Translations under genes and position numbers: made by a program | In this document: one piece after another, positions 49,837-60,470 of the stretch | Numbering within the stretch: position 1 is the first letter of the stretch | Layout of the letters: each line of letters starts with the position of its first letter | The notes under the pieces: generated by a model | Seen by the model: the letters and a program-made list of their open reading frames with translations, nothing else | What the model was told of the DNA's origin: nothing | The model's database searches: none | Source: Diogma glabrata | Taxonomy: Eukaryota; Arthropoda; Insecta; Diptera; Cylindrotomidae | Assembly: GCA_963693315.1 (NCBI GenBank) | Contig: OY856186.1 | Location: 229,318,754-229,382,753 of the forward strand | Reading direction: 5' to 3' | DNA: 64,000 nt

Positions 49837-51698
49837 ATTTACAAATTTTGAACTTTTTTTGTCTCCCTGACTAAAACTAAACTTTCTTGTGGATTTAGAC
49901 CTGCTGAACGCGAATATCATATTTGATCAGAATATCATATTCTATGAGAAGAGAATTCTAGAATTGAAGTTTAGCAAGTTTTTTGTTTAAATTTCAGAGA
50001 GTTGGGATTTGGTAGTTGAAGCAAGAGTGTGTTTTAAAATATTGAGTGGTGAGCTGAGCTGGTCATTTTTTTGGGATATGGAGTTGAGTTGGTGTAATCA
50101 GTAGTGAGAGAATTAAAGATGTTAAAATTTAAAATCTAAACAATCTAGATTGAGTTTGTTTGGAAAAATAATTAAAGTGTCTGTATAGTTGGCGTTTGGG
50201 AGTTAAGGCCAAAAGTGGCTCTATGGACTGGCTGAGTCGAGTCCGGTGGAATATCCGAATTAAGTGATTAAAGTTTAAATTTGATAGTGTGAAGTAATTT
50301 AACAAAATTTCGAAGTTGAAAAATTCGAACTAAATCAGATAAACTTTAAGAAAAAAAAAAAATAAAACAAAACAAAAGAGTTAAAGTTGAGTAAAAGTAT
50401 TGAGACTTTAGGATATAATTTAAGAGAATGTTATGAGAATAGTATGAGAAAAGATATAATAAGAAATAAAAACAAAGTTTGTTGGTGTTATTATTTATCT
50501 TGGATATCGAGAAACTAAGCAGTGTTCGTACCAGACCATATTTGAGACTGATTTACTAATCATGCATGTAAAAACAGCCAACCAGGAAATTGAACGATTA
50601 GCACAACATAATTTCAGTTCTTCGTTTTGGACTAGAAATGTAGTAGATTTGGATATTAGGACGAGGCTTATGGTGAAATTTAACTCTTGGGGAAGATGGT
50701 AATACAGGTAAAATACGCTAAATTTAATTGGTTTTGCTGTTGATGGGGTTGTTAACGTAGATCATTTAGGGGACAGTTGTGAGATGGCAGTTCTTTCTTC
50801 TGGAGATCCTGAGTATTCCTAAGAGCCTGAGTTATGGGGCACGCGTTTCGTTTTGTTTTTGTTATTCTAAATTTCTTGTGGGTAGAGTTGGTCAAGAGGA
50901 TTCACGCCAGTTCGAGCTAGCAGCGTGTGAGGTTTACGTGCGCGACCAACTGGTAGACATTTATGGTCTATCAGACTTCCTACTACAATGATCCCTCCGA
51001 GATCAAAAAACTATCCATGGAGATCTTCCATGCACCTTGGTATTTACTTAAATACGCTATTTAAAGAGCTGCTAGTAAAATACTCGCAACCCCTAGAAAG
51101 CTACTTTTAGAAACCCTGAATGAATGAAGTAGTATAAAAGAGATTGGTATCTAAAACGTCTACAAGGGAAAAACACCATATCACGGCGTTATAAAATTAG
51201 GTAGACCATTTAGCAGTTTTGAAACTTCAATACTGCACATAAATCATTTAATTTCTTGCAACAGGTTAACATCTTAAAAAGTGAAAAAAAATCTAAACAA
51301 ATATGACGTTTTAAGTAGACCTAAATATGTTTTTGATAACTAAGCCCTACTTTGAGAATGCTCTTAGCAAAAGAGACCAGCAGAAAATTTTACGACGAGT
51401 GTAGATCTTCACGATGAAGTCACGTGGTTAACCACAACTACAAATGAATTGGCTGCCTACAAACATATGATTTCCTTATTAAGGTATGCCCTATTTGCCC
51501 TGAGCCTAATTTAATTTGAATACATTTTTTTTGTATCACTTCAATAGAAATGTATGCTTTTAAGATAAACGTTTGTAAAATTTCAAATATACTTTCTTTA
51601 TCGATTCTTTTGTTAAAGACTATGTGTAAAATAATTTTATTGAAAAGGCTAACCTTAAAGTAAAAAGCATTTTAATTTGGAAATTTTGTATAAATAAC
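49837..51698. other. Intergenic, no recognised feature
   Basis: Includes GAGTTGGTG-rich DNA near 50040-50110 and an unassigned 70-codon frame at 50779-50991 (FELAACEVYVRDQLVDIYGL). No motif or repeat partner I can name with confidence. Confidence 0.4.
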
Positions 51699-52640
51699 GT
51701 TTTTCGGCTAACGGCTTTAAAGTTTAACTTTACTGCAACTAGGGAGTTAATTAAAGTCTTACATTTTTTACTTATAATCAAAGCAAAGTAACGCCATTTT
51801 TGTTTTATTTTTACGCCGGCAGTAAAGTAGGTTTTTGTGTATCGTCTATAATTGTGTAATTGTTACTATAGACACAACACAAAAAGTAGCACTTTAGCTC
51901 CTATAATTAAATAATATACTATTTTCGGCAAACGGCTGTAAAGTTTAACTTTACTGCCACTAGAGAGAAGGTTAAAGCCTTACTTTTTTGACGTTTATTC
52001 AAAGCGGCTGTAAAGAAACGCCATTTTTATTTTTTTAAGTAACTTTCATATTTTTACGTTAGCAGTAACGTTTAATTTAAGAATAGAATAGTTATTTACA
52101 TATCGCTGAAAGTAGAAGATTACGCCTGCGGTTAATATTGAAGCCCGACGCGAAGCGAGGACTTTCATTGAACCAAGGGCGTAATCTTCCTTTTAGCCTG
52201 AGTGTATGTACAACGTTTTACGCACAAATACACAACTTAATTGTAGAATAAACCAATTTTTGAGTTTTTTAAACTCGCTAGACATTTTGAAAATTACTTA
52301 ACATGCCATGATTTTCTCTATAAATTTAATTTGTTTGTTTGTTCTAGTTTTATGATTATTTTGCGAGCAATTATTTTACGGGCAGCAAAGTAGAAAAATT
52401 TACTAACGTTTTATATAGCAAAGGGCTTTTATTTTACGGGCGAAAAGATCAACTTTCAGCCAGGATAGCTACATATTACCTTTTTAAATCTAAAAATATA
52501 AACAAATTTAAACGTTTACCAAAAAATAGTGTATTTAATTCGGTGCTAAAGTAACTTTTTTTGTGTTTCGTCTATAATTGTTAATCAATAGACTCAACAC
52601 AAAAAGTAGCACTTTAGCTCCTAATTATGCTATTTTACAA
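51699..52640. repeat. Composite repeat with tandem ACGGCT(T/G)TAAAG units
   Basis: TTTTCGGCTAACGGCTTTAA, TTTAACTTTACTGC and AACGCCATTTTT occur at 51700-51810 and again at 51926-52030. ACAACACAAAAAGTAGCACT then TTAGCTCCTA occurs at 51882 and 52593. The latter lies beside TCGTCTATAATTG, with TATAGAC opposite, forming small hairpins. Palindromic module 9 sits inside. Confidence 0.6.
52105..52197. repeat. Palindromic module 9
   Basis: GCTGAAAGTAGAAGATTACG then CC pairs with GGCGTAATCTTCCTTTTAGC. Core GAAGCCCGACGCGAAGCGAG then GACTTTC, again GC-rich with CGAAGCG. Confidence 0.8.
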
Positions 52641-52676
52641 CAATTTGGCATTTTGTAATTTATTTTGTAGTAAATG

Positions 52677-52800
52677 CCCTATTTTAACTGATCAGGTCCT
52701 GGTCCTGGTTCATCACCGATCATGACCGATTCGGCACTACCAGTGGTAAGGAAAGCTGTAATCGATCCAGATCTGATGTCTAACATAATGTTAGTCAAAT
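52677..52800. repeat. Partial copy of the 9940-10882 fold-back family
   Basis: GCCCTATTTTAACTGATCAG, GTCCTGGTCCTGG, GATCCAGATCTGATG and CATAATGTTAGT also occur in the fold-back at 9940-10950. Confidence 0.55.
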
Positions 52801-53794
52801 ATCTTGGTTGTATTCACTTACAAATACATCAGAGGATTAGGTGGAAACCATAACGCAGTACATGAGTGCATCGAGCATAGTTTCCTTATTTTATTTTTCA
52901 GACGGAAACGATTAATAGTGAAAAAGAAGAAAAATTATATTTAAACAAATCCCAATGTTCAAATAATGAGTCGAAACATAAATTTTTGACAAGCATGGTT
53001 CTTTTGGTATTTTGAATGTATGTTATGCTTGAGAATCCAAGCCTATGAGTTCAATTCAAGGCATCACAATATGGTTTCGTGGAAGGTTTGCTGTCAGGTA
53101 AAGCGTTAACCTAACGTTAACCTAACTCCTCTGAGAATTCATTTCTTATCTTATAAGATTGTCTGTCTAATAAGATAGATAGATTAAGCGACTACAATAA
53201 TCCTTTATTTGATTTACTATTCACTACAGAAAGTAGCTCAAACAAAGCTCGTACAATGATGAAGTTGGCAAACAAGAGGAATTATTTGCGATGTATCATA
53301 ACCTCACGCAAATAACTGACATACAAGAATACCTGATATTTCTGGCCATAAATTTAACCTTCTTGATTTTTTTTTACTAACTGAGCCTTGTATATGACTA
53401 CATTCAAAATTAATGAGCTTTATAAAGATCTGACTATATGATTTGATCATTACTCCATTAAATATAGAAATGTTTAAGTCTTTTTTTGTTAAAATTTATA
53501 GTTCATAGATTTTTTTCTACATCTATTTGATTTCTACATGTATAGTCAATTCGGTACAGTCTAAGATTTTCATTAGTTTTGTTTTGATTAAACTTTTGGA
53601 ATGCTTTTTTCTTAACGGGATGTTTTTAATTAGGTTGTTTGTTTTTATTTCAATTTAATTTTCTTGGTCCCGTAAGCTTTTATTTACCAATAAAAAAATT
53701 CACCCAAAATGGTTCTTTTTTCTCTTCTTATTTACGCATTTTTACGAATAGCACCAATATTGAAAGACCTTAGACCATTCTAATATCTAAAGTT
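52801..53794. other. Intergenic, no recognised feature
   Basis: AT-rich; AACGTTAACCTAACGTTAACC near 53105 is a short tandem duplication. Nothing else recognised. Confidence 0.45.
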
Positions 53795-54456
53795 ACTAAA
53801 AATTAATTTTACAAAAGTACCGTTAGGGGCAGAGTTATGATTAAAATAGTTTTACCAAGTTTTCCACCTGCGGATGGCACAGTCACTCCTCCATAAAAAA
53901 GTTGTATATACCATTGGAAAGGAGGAGATCCAACCTTTTCAGAAAGTGTAACAGCCATAGTTTGGTCATCAAAGGGTTCGCAAGTTTTAAAATGAAAAAA
54001 ATTGTGTTTCTAAATCTATATCATCTAAAATTTGAAATTTAAAAAGTTTGTTATACCATCAGATATGGGCAACATTTTAGAAAGCCTGATTTCATGTATG
54101 ACTAACATCTAGTTTATAAGTTGAAAAAGGGGTAAACAACTTTTTTATTTTAAATGTTTGATATTTATGTTTGAATGTTTGAAGTTTAATATACCATCAA
54201 AATTGGGTAGGTTCAACCTTTTCAGACCGTCTAATTTCATGTACGACCATCTATGACATAAATTCATGTATGATAATTTCATTTATGATATCAAACTTTT
54301 CAAATTTTTAATTTTTAAGGATATAAATTTAAAATAAAGTTTTTTTCACTTTTTGAAATTTAAACAAACTTGTGACCAAGCTTTATGGAGTGGTGACTGC
54401 ATCGTCTACAAGTGAAAAACCCTAACGGCATTTTCGTAAAAATTAATTATTAATTA
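53795..54456. repeat. Fold-back element, about 660 bp
   Basis: Left arm AAAAATTAATTTTACAAAAG, TACCGTTAGGG, CACAGTCACTCCTCCATAA; the right arm carries TTATGGAGTGGTGACTG, CCCTAACGGCA and TTTTCGTAAAAATTAATTA. Arms of about 90-100 bp. The interior repeats ATACCATCA(G/A)A and CTTTTCAGA; no ORF. Confidence 0.75.
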
Positions 54457-54548
54457 CTTTTGAATGTTCCAAGGTTTTTCAATAATAGGTCTATTCATAA
54501 GAGTGCACAAATGAAAACAGACCAATTTTCGATGAGTACTACAAAAAA

Positions 54549-55412
54549 AGTCAGGCAAGTGCGAATATAATCCGAGAATTTTTAAAAATTTTTTCTTTTG
54601 TAATGTTCGTAGATAAGGGAGGGGGGGGGGGCAATTATTTACATTTTTGAAAATAAATCGAAAGCTGTGCTTTCAAAAATTACAAAAAAACTGTTTTGCA
54701 CTAAAAAAAAATCACCTTTCATATGACACCCCACAAAACATGATCAAAAATAATTTTTTTTTCAAAATTTCTACTTTAAACCCCTCCAATGAACATTTAA
54801 AATTATAACAAACAAAAAAATTTTGGTTTCGATTTAGCAAAATCCCTATAACACCCGAGAATTTTTTAAACTTTTTCTTTTGTAATGTTCGTAGATAAGG
54901 GAGGACAAAAAAAATTTTACATTTTTGAAAATAAGTCGAAAACTGTGGTTTCAAAAATTACAAAAAAAACTGTTTTGCACAACAAAAAAAAATCACCTCT
55001 CATATGACACCCCACATGGCATGATCAAAAATATTTTTTTTTCAAAATTTTCTACTCTAAGCCCCATCCAATGAACATTTGAAATTATAACTACCAAAAA
55101 AAATTTTAGTTTCGATTTAGCGAGATCCCTACACCCGAAAATTTTATTAAATTTTTTCTTTTGTAATATTCGTAGATAAGGGGGGAGGCACAAAAAAAAA
55201 TTTTACATTTTTGAAAATAAGTCGAAAACTGTGCTTATTACAAAAAAAACTGGTTTGCACTACAAAAAAAATCACCTTTCATATAACATGATCAAAAATA
55301 ATTTTTTTACAAAATTTCTACTTTAAAAAATCGATTATGTAGAAATTCGGACGGACACCGAAGTCTCACCAATAGGGTACCGTTTTAATTTTTTCAAAGT
55401 ACGGAACCCTAA
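54549..55412 (+). repeat. Insect repeat with head, tail and 2.7 internal tandem units
   Basis: Head GTCAGGCAAGTGCGAATAT at 54549; tail GGTACCGTTTTAATTTTTTC and TACGGAACCCTAAAAA at 55375-55412. Between them are units of about 280 bp starting at about 54572, 54855 and 55131 (CCGA(G/A)AATTTT ... TTTTGTAAT(G/A)TTCGTAGATA). A run of ten or more G at 54621 is unusual here. Short - strand ORFs (80 and 66 codons) resemble each other only because the DNA is repeated. Confidence 0.7.
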
Positions 55413-57119
55413 AAATCGCAAAAATGAAAAAAACTGCTGAATTTCAAAACCGTATAAAGCTGGTGATAATTCATTATAACAAACAACTGACACAACTTAA
55501 TTTGTATAAACAAAAAGAAAACGAATTAACCCCACAAATCGAGATCTGAATGGAAAGCCACCATAAATCATTTCCGAATAATTTTAATTACCTCGTTTAG
55601 ACAAATCCATTCTTGAGCAACTAAGACCCGGCTACTTATGAATCTTAGATAATAACATGAACTCAATTGACCTTGAAATTATTGAAAAGACCTTAGATGT
55701 GATTTTTTGAACTCGACCAATTTTTTTACTACTAGATATTCTAATCTAACTGGAAGTAAAGTGTATTTTGAGATCTCTTTAAAATGAGATCTGTTTGCAA
55801 TATTTTTATATATTTTGAAATTTTTTAGTTATTAATAAAAAAAACAAAAATATGAAACCATTTCAGCATTATAGTTTTACTGTACGATACAACACATTAA
55901 AATCATGAAAATAACTTAATTCGTAATACACAATATTAAAATAATATGAATAAATAATATGGAAAAGGAACAGATATGTCAAATCACATAGTCGAATATT
56001 AATCTCCACAGTAGTCGATTAGAAAAAAGTAAATAACTGTTTAGTAGTGAGAAATATAAGAAACATCTGCCGAAACGATAAAGTTCTATGACGAACAATA
56101 AAGATTTATTTTGTGAGGAAGCAATCCCTCCGTTCCCTAAAGTGTTTGATTTTTGGAGTACCTTTTACGCATAAATAGATGAAGATAAAATTAAATTAAA
56201 TTATTTATAACCAAAAACTCGACATGCATCAGTATTTCCAACAGCAACATCTTGGCTGGACACAATTGGTTGGCCATATCAGTTCTGCTGAAGTTTTTTG
56301 TAAAAGCCTTGATATCTAAATGGAAGCTCTGCCTGTGGCAAAGTTGCTGGCTAGGTAGCAATGAGTTTTCTCAATTAATCACCTTAAAGGGATATCTGAT
56401 AAATGCTTGCGTAGAGGAACGCTAGAAAAAAAATTATTCGAATTGCTGTGTATGCGGTGCAGATTGCATGGTTGAATAACTTTAATTTTGTGAAACTACG
56501 TCACAAAAACACCAAAATACTATAACAGCGATTTCTTTAGTTTAAACAAACCGACAAACTGCGCAATGTTGGTGATAATTTTTATAAGAACATAACGAGA
56601 TCAGCAACAGTGCAACTTAAATTCTTTGGAGAAAAAAACATTTACCCTGTTAATGGCACCTTCAACCGGATTATAAAACCAATGCCCCAAAATGATTAAC
56701 CAACAAATATCACAGTATAATATTAATTGGAACAAATTATTTGTTTGTGAAACCCTGGCAAATTCGTCAAACCCTGGCAAGCAGCCAATCCGCTCAAAAT
56801 GAACTATTTCTAGCTTTGTGTATGTTCATCATATAACACTACATAACCATCGTGCAACATGTCATGAAAAAAATATATTTTCCATCCCTCAGTTACCGTT
56901 CAATTTGTTATATCTGAATTGCTCAACTCTTATCTTTAAAAATAAGTTATTTACAATAAATACCTTAAAATTATTTTAAATAAAACTTATCGATAGTAAC
57001 TTTGATTAATATCATAAACGGAGAAAAACGGAGCTTCAAAGTCTTCAGTTGTAGAACACAGATTGTTTTTATGATAATGATTTTGCTGATTTAAATATAT
57101 ATATAACACTAAGATTAAA
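55413..57119. other. Intergenic 3' of the ZP gene
   Basis: No gene. About 56568-56625 resembles 34170-34225 (GAGATCAGCAACAGTGCAAC against GAGGTCAGCAACAGTGCGAC), part of the LINE 3' family. AAACCCTGGCAA occurs twice, 17 bp apart, at about 56752-56780. I could not pick a polyadenylation signal for the ZP gene. Confidence 0.45.
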
Positions 57120-57506
57120 TTAATCAATTTGTCCCTTATGATTAATATAAGCATTATAAACTTGAGATTCTTTTTTTCGATATCTAAGTTTTGCACATGC
57201 GGCCAGTAAAGATCCTGTTAAAATACAAAATACAATACAACACCCAGCTGTTAATGCTGATAGTAATGAAGTTTTCAAACATGTTTCATGCAAATCATTT
57301 ATCCGTTTTTCACTTTCCTCGTTTTCATCACTATCACTTTCACCTTCTTGTAAAACACGTAACGATTGAAATAAACTTATATTATCTGACAAAGTAGATT
57401 CTAATTTTTGTAAATCGGAACCATCATTCAAGTGATTTGTTTCAGTTTTATTTGAAAGATCGCGCTTTGTAACACCTTTAACATTCCTCCAGTTACATGA
57501 TTGAGT
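57120..57506 (-). CDS. ZP gene last exon (TM and tail)
   Basis: Acceptor TCATTTTTAG. Codes TQSCNWRNVKGVTKRDLSNK, the linker with EGESDSDENEESEKR, the helix LLSALTAGCCIVFCILTGSL and the tail ending HKGQID, then stop. CNWRN finishes the ZP module. Confidence 0.9.
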   Translation of the reverse strand, partial: TQSCNWRNVKGVTKRDLSNKTETNHLNDGSDLQKLESTLSDNISLFQSLRVLQEGESDSDENEESEKRINDLHETCLKTSLLSALTAGCCIVFCILTGSLLAACAKLRYRKKESQVYNAYINHKGQID

Positions 57507-58648
57507 CTAAAAATGATTGATATTGTAATAAATATTTTGGATGGTTATGATTTTTCTTAAAAACTTACCGGACATCGTCCATGACACATTCGAACATCAC
57601 ACTCAATATATAAAGCAGGTGATCCAGTAAATCGAAATGTTTTTAAAAATGCATACACTTGAGTTTCAAAAACACCTGTTTCCGACCATGATCCACGAAA
57701 TTTTGATATTAATTTATCATCAACTGGACATCTGAATTCAAAATATTTTTGATAATTACAAATAAATTTAATGTAAAACAAAAATATCCTACCCAAATTC
57801 ATCAATTAATTGAATTTTTTTATTTGCTCCATTATGAGCATAACAATCATTAACAACAATATCAAAACCATCGTATTTACTTCTCATGTAAATAATTAAT
57901 GTGAGTGGATCACCAACACGGACAGGACCGGATACCCGATTCCCTCCAACACCATATCCATTCCGAACCTCCATATAACATTCTGGTGGACTTAATGTAA
58001 ATACAACTGGATTCCCAGTTGCAACTCTAAATATAAAAAAATAAAATTAAAACATAAATAAATACATATATATTTACAGTCACATACTCAACATCTAAGA
58101 ATGGAAATGTAACAGTTTTCCAAAAATCGTAACCATATTCACACGTAACTTTAAAATGTTCATCAAATTCTTCTTCAATTAATGGATTATATTGTACCGT
58201 TATTGTATTCCACATGAAATTTTTTGTCGGATTTTTTCGACTATTATCGTGTATTGCATTTTTCCCTAATGTGCCACAACGATTAAGTTGAATGTAAAAT
58301 TCATAATAATCACGTCCAGAACCGTTTATATACATACAATCAGGATCGTATGCATATCCAGATGAATAAAGTAAACCTGCAAATGTGCCATTAAAACCAA
58401 TTCTTATTTTCATGTAATCATCCTGACATTCAGCTTCAATGTCTGAAAATCATAAATTGTTTGTTATAAATAAATTTAAATATACAATTTTTTATTTAAG
58501 AGTTACGTTGAACACGTGTGTTGTTAAAATGAAATTTTCGGTTGTATAATTGCCACGTTTCACCACTTGTTTGGTGGTATGGTGGTGGGGATGGTCGTCT
58601 TAATGCTGTAAGTGGAATATATCCTGATGATTCAGATAAATAAACAAC
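57120..58648 (-). CDS. ZP-domain transmembrane protein, C-terminal 426 residues (5 exons)
   Basis: Zona pellucida-domain proteins polymerise through the ZP module; insect members organise the apical extracellular matrix and cuticle. Exons on the - strand: 58648-58507, 58442-58088, 58026-57793, 57731-57569, 57506-57120, phases all consistent, 1281 nt including stop. The ZP domain runs from about IEAECQDDYMKIRIGF (residue 49 of the visible part) to CDVRMCHGRCP (288-298) and SCNWRN. Conserved blocks include YAYDPDCMYING, FKVTCEYGYDFWKTVTF and NDCYAHNGANKKIQLIDEFG. A dibasic KR at 312-313 could be a processing site, though it lacks the usual furin P4 Arg. Then an acidic, Ser-rich linker, a membrane helix about 379-402 and a 24-residue basic tail. 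Signal peptide and N-terminal exons are missing, probably right of the retrotransposon block or beyond the window. Closest named insect ZP protein undecided. Confidence 0.92.
57569..57731 (-). CDS. ZP exon, ZP-C end
   Basis: Acceptor GAATTCAG, donor GTAAGTTT. One base plus 54 codons: CPVDDKLISKFRGSWSETGV to YIECDVRMCHGRCP. The cysteine spacing C-x4-C-x3-C is the signature of the ZP-C end in insect proteins. Confidence 0.92.
57793..58026 (-). CDS. ZP exon, middle
   Basis: Acceptor TATATTTAG, donor GTAGGATA. Codes VATGNPVVFTLSPPECYMEV, GDPLTLIIYMRSKYDGFDIV and NDCYAHNGANKKIQLIDEFG; the donor splits the Gly codon. No stop. Confidence 0.92.
58088..58442 (-). CDS. ZP exon, ZP-N part
   Basis: Acceptor GATTTTCAG, donor GTATGTGA. 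Codes IEAECQDDYMKIRIGFNGTF, DYYEFYIQLNRCGTLGKN and YNPLIEEEFDEHFKVTCEYG to FPFLDVE. The internal Met at 58413 is not the start: the frame and homology continue upstream through the acceptor. Confidence 0.92.
58507..58648 (-). CDS. ZP exon, most 5' visible
   Basis: Acceptor AATTCTAG, donor GTAACTCT. 47 codons in phase 0: VVYLSESSGYIPLTALRRPS, PPPYHQTSGETWQLYNRKFH then FNNTRVQ. A proline-rich pre-domain segment. Too short and Met-free to appear as an ORF; supported by both splice sites and by phase agreement with the next exon. Confidence 0.75.
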
Positions 58649-58739
58649 CTAGAATTAGATGTTTAAAACTTTAAAAATTGATTACAACATTATTTAATGA
58701 AAACCTATTTTTAGCAAGTAATTGTGTAAGGTATTATAT

Positions 58740-59420
58740 GCGGTAACCAGGCTTGTAGTTTGTATTTGATTTTTATCCGACGTTGCATAGACTGGTCGGA
58801 AGTTGAAAATTGCTTATGGCATATTGGATGCACATTTGTTAAGATGTGTTTTCACAGACTTCACTGCAGCTTCCCATAAGCAAACAAAATAAGGGGAACC
58901 TGGAGAGATAACGTGCCATTGTACATGTGATTTTGCCAAATGCTCTTCAACAATATAATTATGATTATTGTTTCGAAACAAAACGATTTAAAGCAGCTAC
59001 AAAAACATGGATGCACATGTCGCTTACAGCTTCTGTATGAACTAGTTTCGTTACCATATAGATAAATAAAGCGATATAACTTTTGATCATTTTTGTACCT
59101 CTTCCTTTTTAAAACGCGATTTGTACTGACCCAGCATAATCCACAACCCAAGATGTAAATGATCTTGCTGCTTTATATCTTATTACAGGTAGGTAACAAG
59201 TTTATTGTTTTGAGATCTGCGCATCCATTTGAAACAAATAACGCATTTGTTAATAACATTACAAACACTGTTTCTTCTCCCATCAATCCAGAATTGCTGC
59301 CTGATTAGGTGAAACGTTAACGATGGACCAGAACCCATGTTCTGTTGGTGTGAATACCCGGTACCGGGTACCGGGTACATAGTGTATGATAGTGTCCCTT
59401 GCTGCTCTAAGTTCATCTGC
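58740..59420 (-). pseudogene. BEL/Pao-type integrase fragment
   Basis: The - strand encodes LTFHLIRQQFWIDGRRNSVC then NVINKCVICFKW, the integrase zinc-binding H..C-x2-C region, in the frame 59416-59183. It continues across stops into WVVDYAGSVQIAF and TKMIKSYIALFIYMVTKLVH then TEAVSDM, the start of the catalytic core (first D). This order and wording fit BEL/Pao retrotransposons. No LTRs were seen; several stops and frame changes. It lies in the intron upstream of the first visible ZP exon. Confidence 0.7.
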
Positions 59421-59469
59421 GATGGTTAGGCCTTTTTTGGTTCAAAAATCTTTCTATTGTGTCTGTTAT

Positions 59470-59565
59470 AGGTCTGTATGACTTAAAATCATCTACTACC
59501 TAACCTGGTTTTGGCAGTATCACTCGACCGTACCACTCCAGAGGCTCAGTATTGCAGACTATTAA
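59470..59565 (-). mobile_element. Small non-LTR reverse-transcriptase scrap
   Basis: The - strand reads YGRVILPKPG, stop, VVDDFKSYRPIT, the K-P-G..D..Y-R-P-I motif of the RT finger region, unlike the neighbouring RTE or BEL fragments. Only about 30 codons. Confidence 0.4.
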
Positions 59566-59611
59566 AGAGTGTTTCAATAAACTATGCTATGGTAATGAGA
59601 CCTTCATGTTT

Positions 59612-60470
59612 TTACATAATTGGTGACAGACTATTTGGTCGCCAGTATTCATAGTCATAGTCATATTCATAGTCATAGTCATATTCATATTCATATTCAT
59701 ATTCATAGTCATAGTCATAGTCATAGTCGCCAGTATTCAGATTGCCGGGAGGTATATTCCTGGATGTTGTTAAAAGTTTAGTCTTGCCGGTGTTAATGCA
59801 TAATCCAAGTCGTTTAGCATTTCTTTCAAGATGAGAGAGACTATCCTTGATATCGCTTGTTCTACGTCCGAGAAGCACAATATCATCTGCATAGCCAAGA
59901 ATTTGACTAGATTTGTTAAATATACAGTTTTGTGTCTCAATTCGGCTTTTTCTTATCGCGTACTCAAGCGCCAAATTAAATAGTACGGGCGCGAGTGCAT
60001 CACCTTGTCGAACACCTGATGTTATATCGAAAGGATCAGAAACTGACCCTTCGATTACTATTCTACAATTTGATCCCGATGTTGTGAGTTTGCACAGAGA
60101 AACAAGTTTCTCTGGGATACCAAGGCATATGAGTGCGGACCAGAGGTTGTCGCGGATGATACTATCATATGCTTGCCTGAAATCAACGTAGAACTGGAGA
60201 ATGCTCATGTTGTGCTCCCAGCATTTTTCCAGAATCATCCTTAAGGTAAAACATTGATCTGTGGTTGAACGGTTGGGACGAAAACCACACTGATAGTCGC
60301 CTATGATAGATAGCCGAGCGAGTACGACATTAGCTAGTATTTTATATGCAGTGTTCAACAGTGCGATTCCACGATAATTCGCACACTTTAGGCGGTCACC
60401 TTTTTATGTAGCGGAACAATGAGAGCTGTTTTCCATTCAGCAGGTAGTTCTTCTTGGTCCCAGATTGCAA
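59612..60470 (-). pseudogene. Reverse transcriptase of the RTE-like element
   Basis: Copies element RNA at a nicked target. Motifs in order: ANYRGIALLNTAYKI, DYQCGFRPNRSTTDQ, FYVDFRQAYDS (catalytic D), GVRQGDALAPVLFNLALEYA, LGYADDIVLLGR (catalytic Y-A-D-D), GLCINTGKTKLL. A frame change between WKTALIV and NYRGIA (about 60360-60440) separates it from the linker. After NTGDY the frame enters a DYDYEY run coded by the hexamer repeat, then stops: the thumb is lost. Both catalytic boxes are intact but the protein is not. Confidence 0.8.
59638..59740 (-). repeat. Hexamer repeat CATAGT/CATATT, 13 units, with duplicated flank
   Basis: Thirteen hexamers at 59650-59727 on the + strand, patterned GT,GT,TT,GT,GT,TT,TT,TT,TT,GT,GT,GT,GT at the last two positions. 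The flank CGCCAGTATT is present on both sides. Translated on the - strand it gives alternating Asp/Glu-Tyr. Confidence 0.9.

Noticed and set aside
1968..50400. Possible second copy of the LTR region at 49990-50400
   Set aside because: GAGTTGGTG-like strings recur in both, but I could not follow a continuous match, so no relationship is claimed.
59913..60191. 92-codon + strand ORF
   Set aside because: Antisense shadow of the reverse transcriptase.
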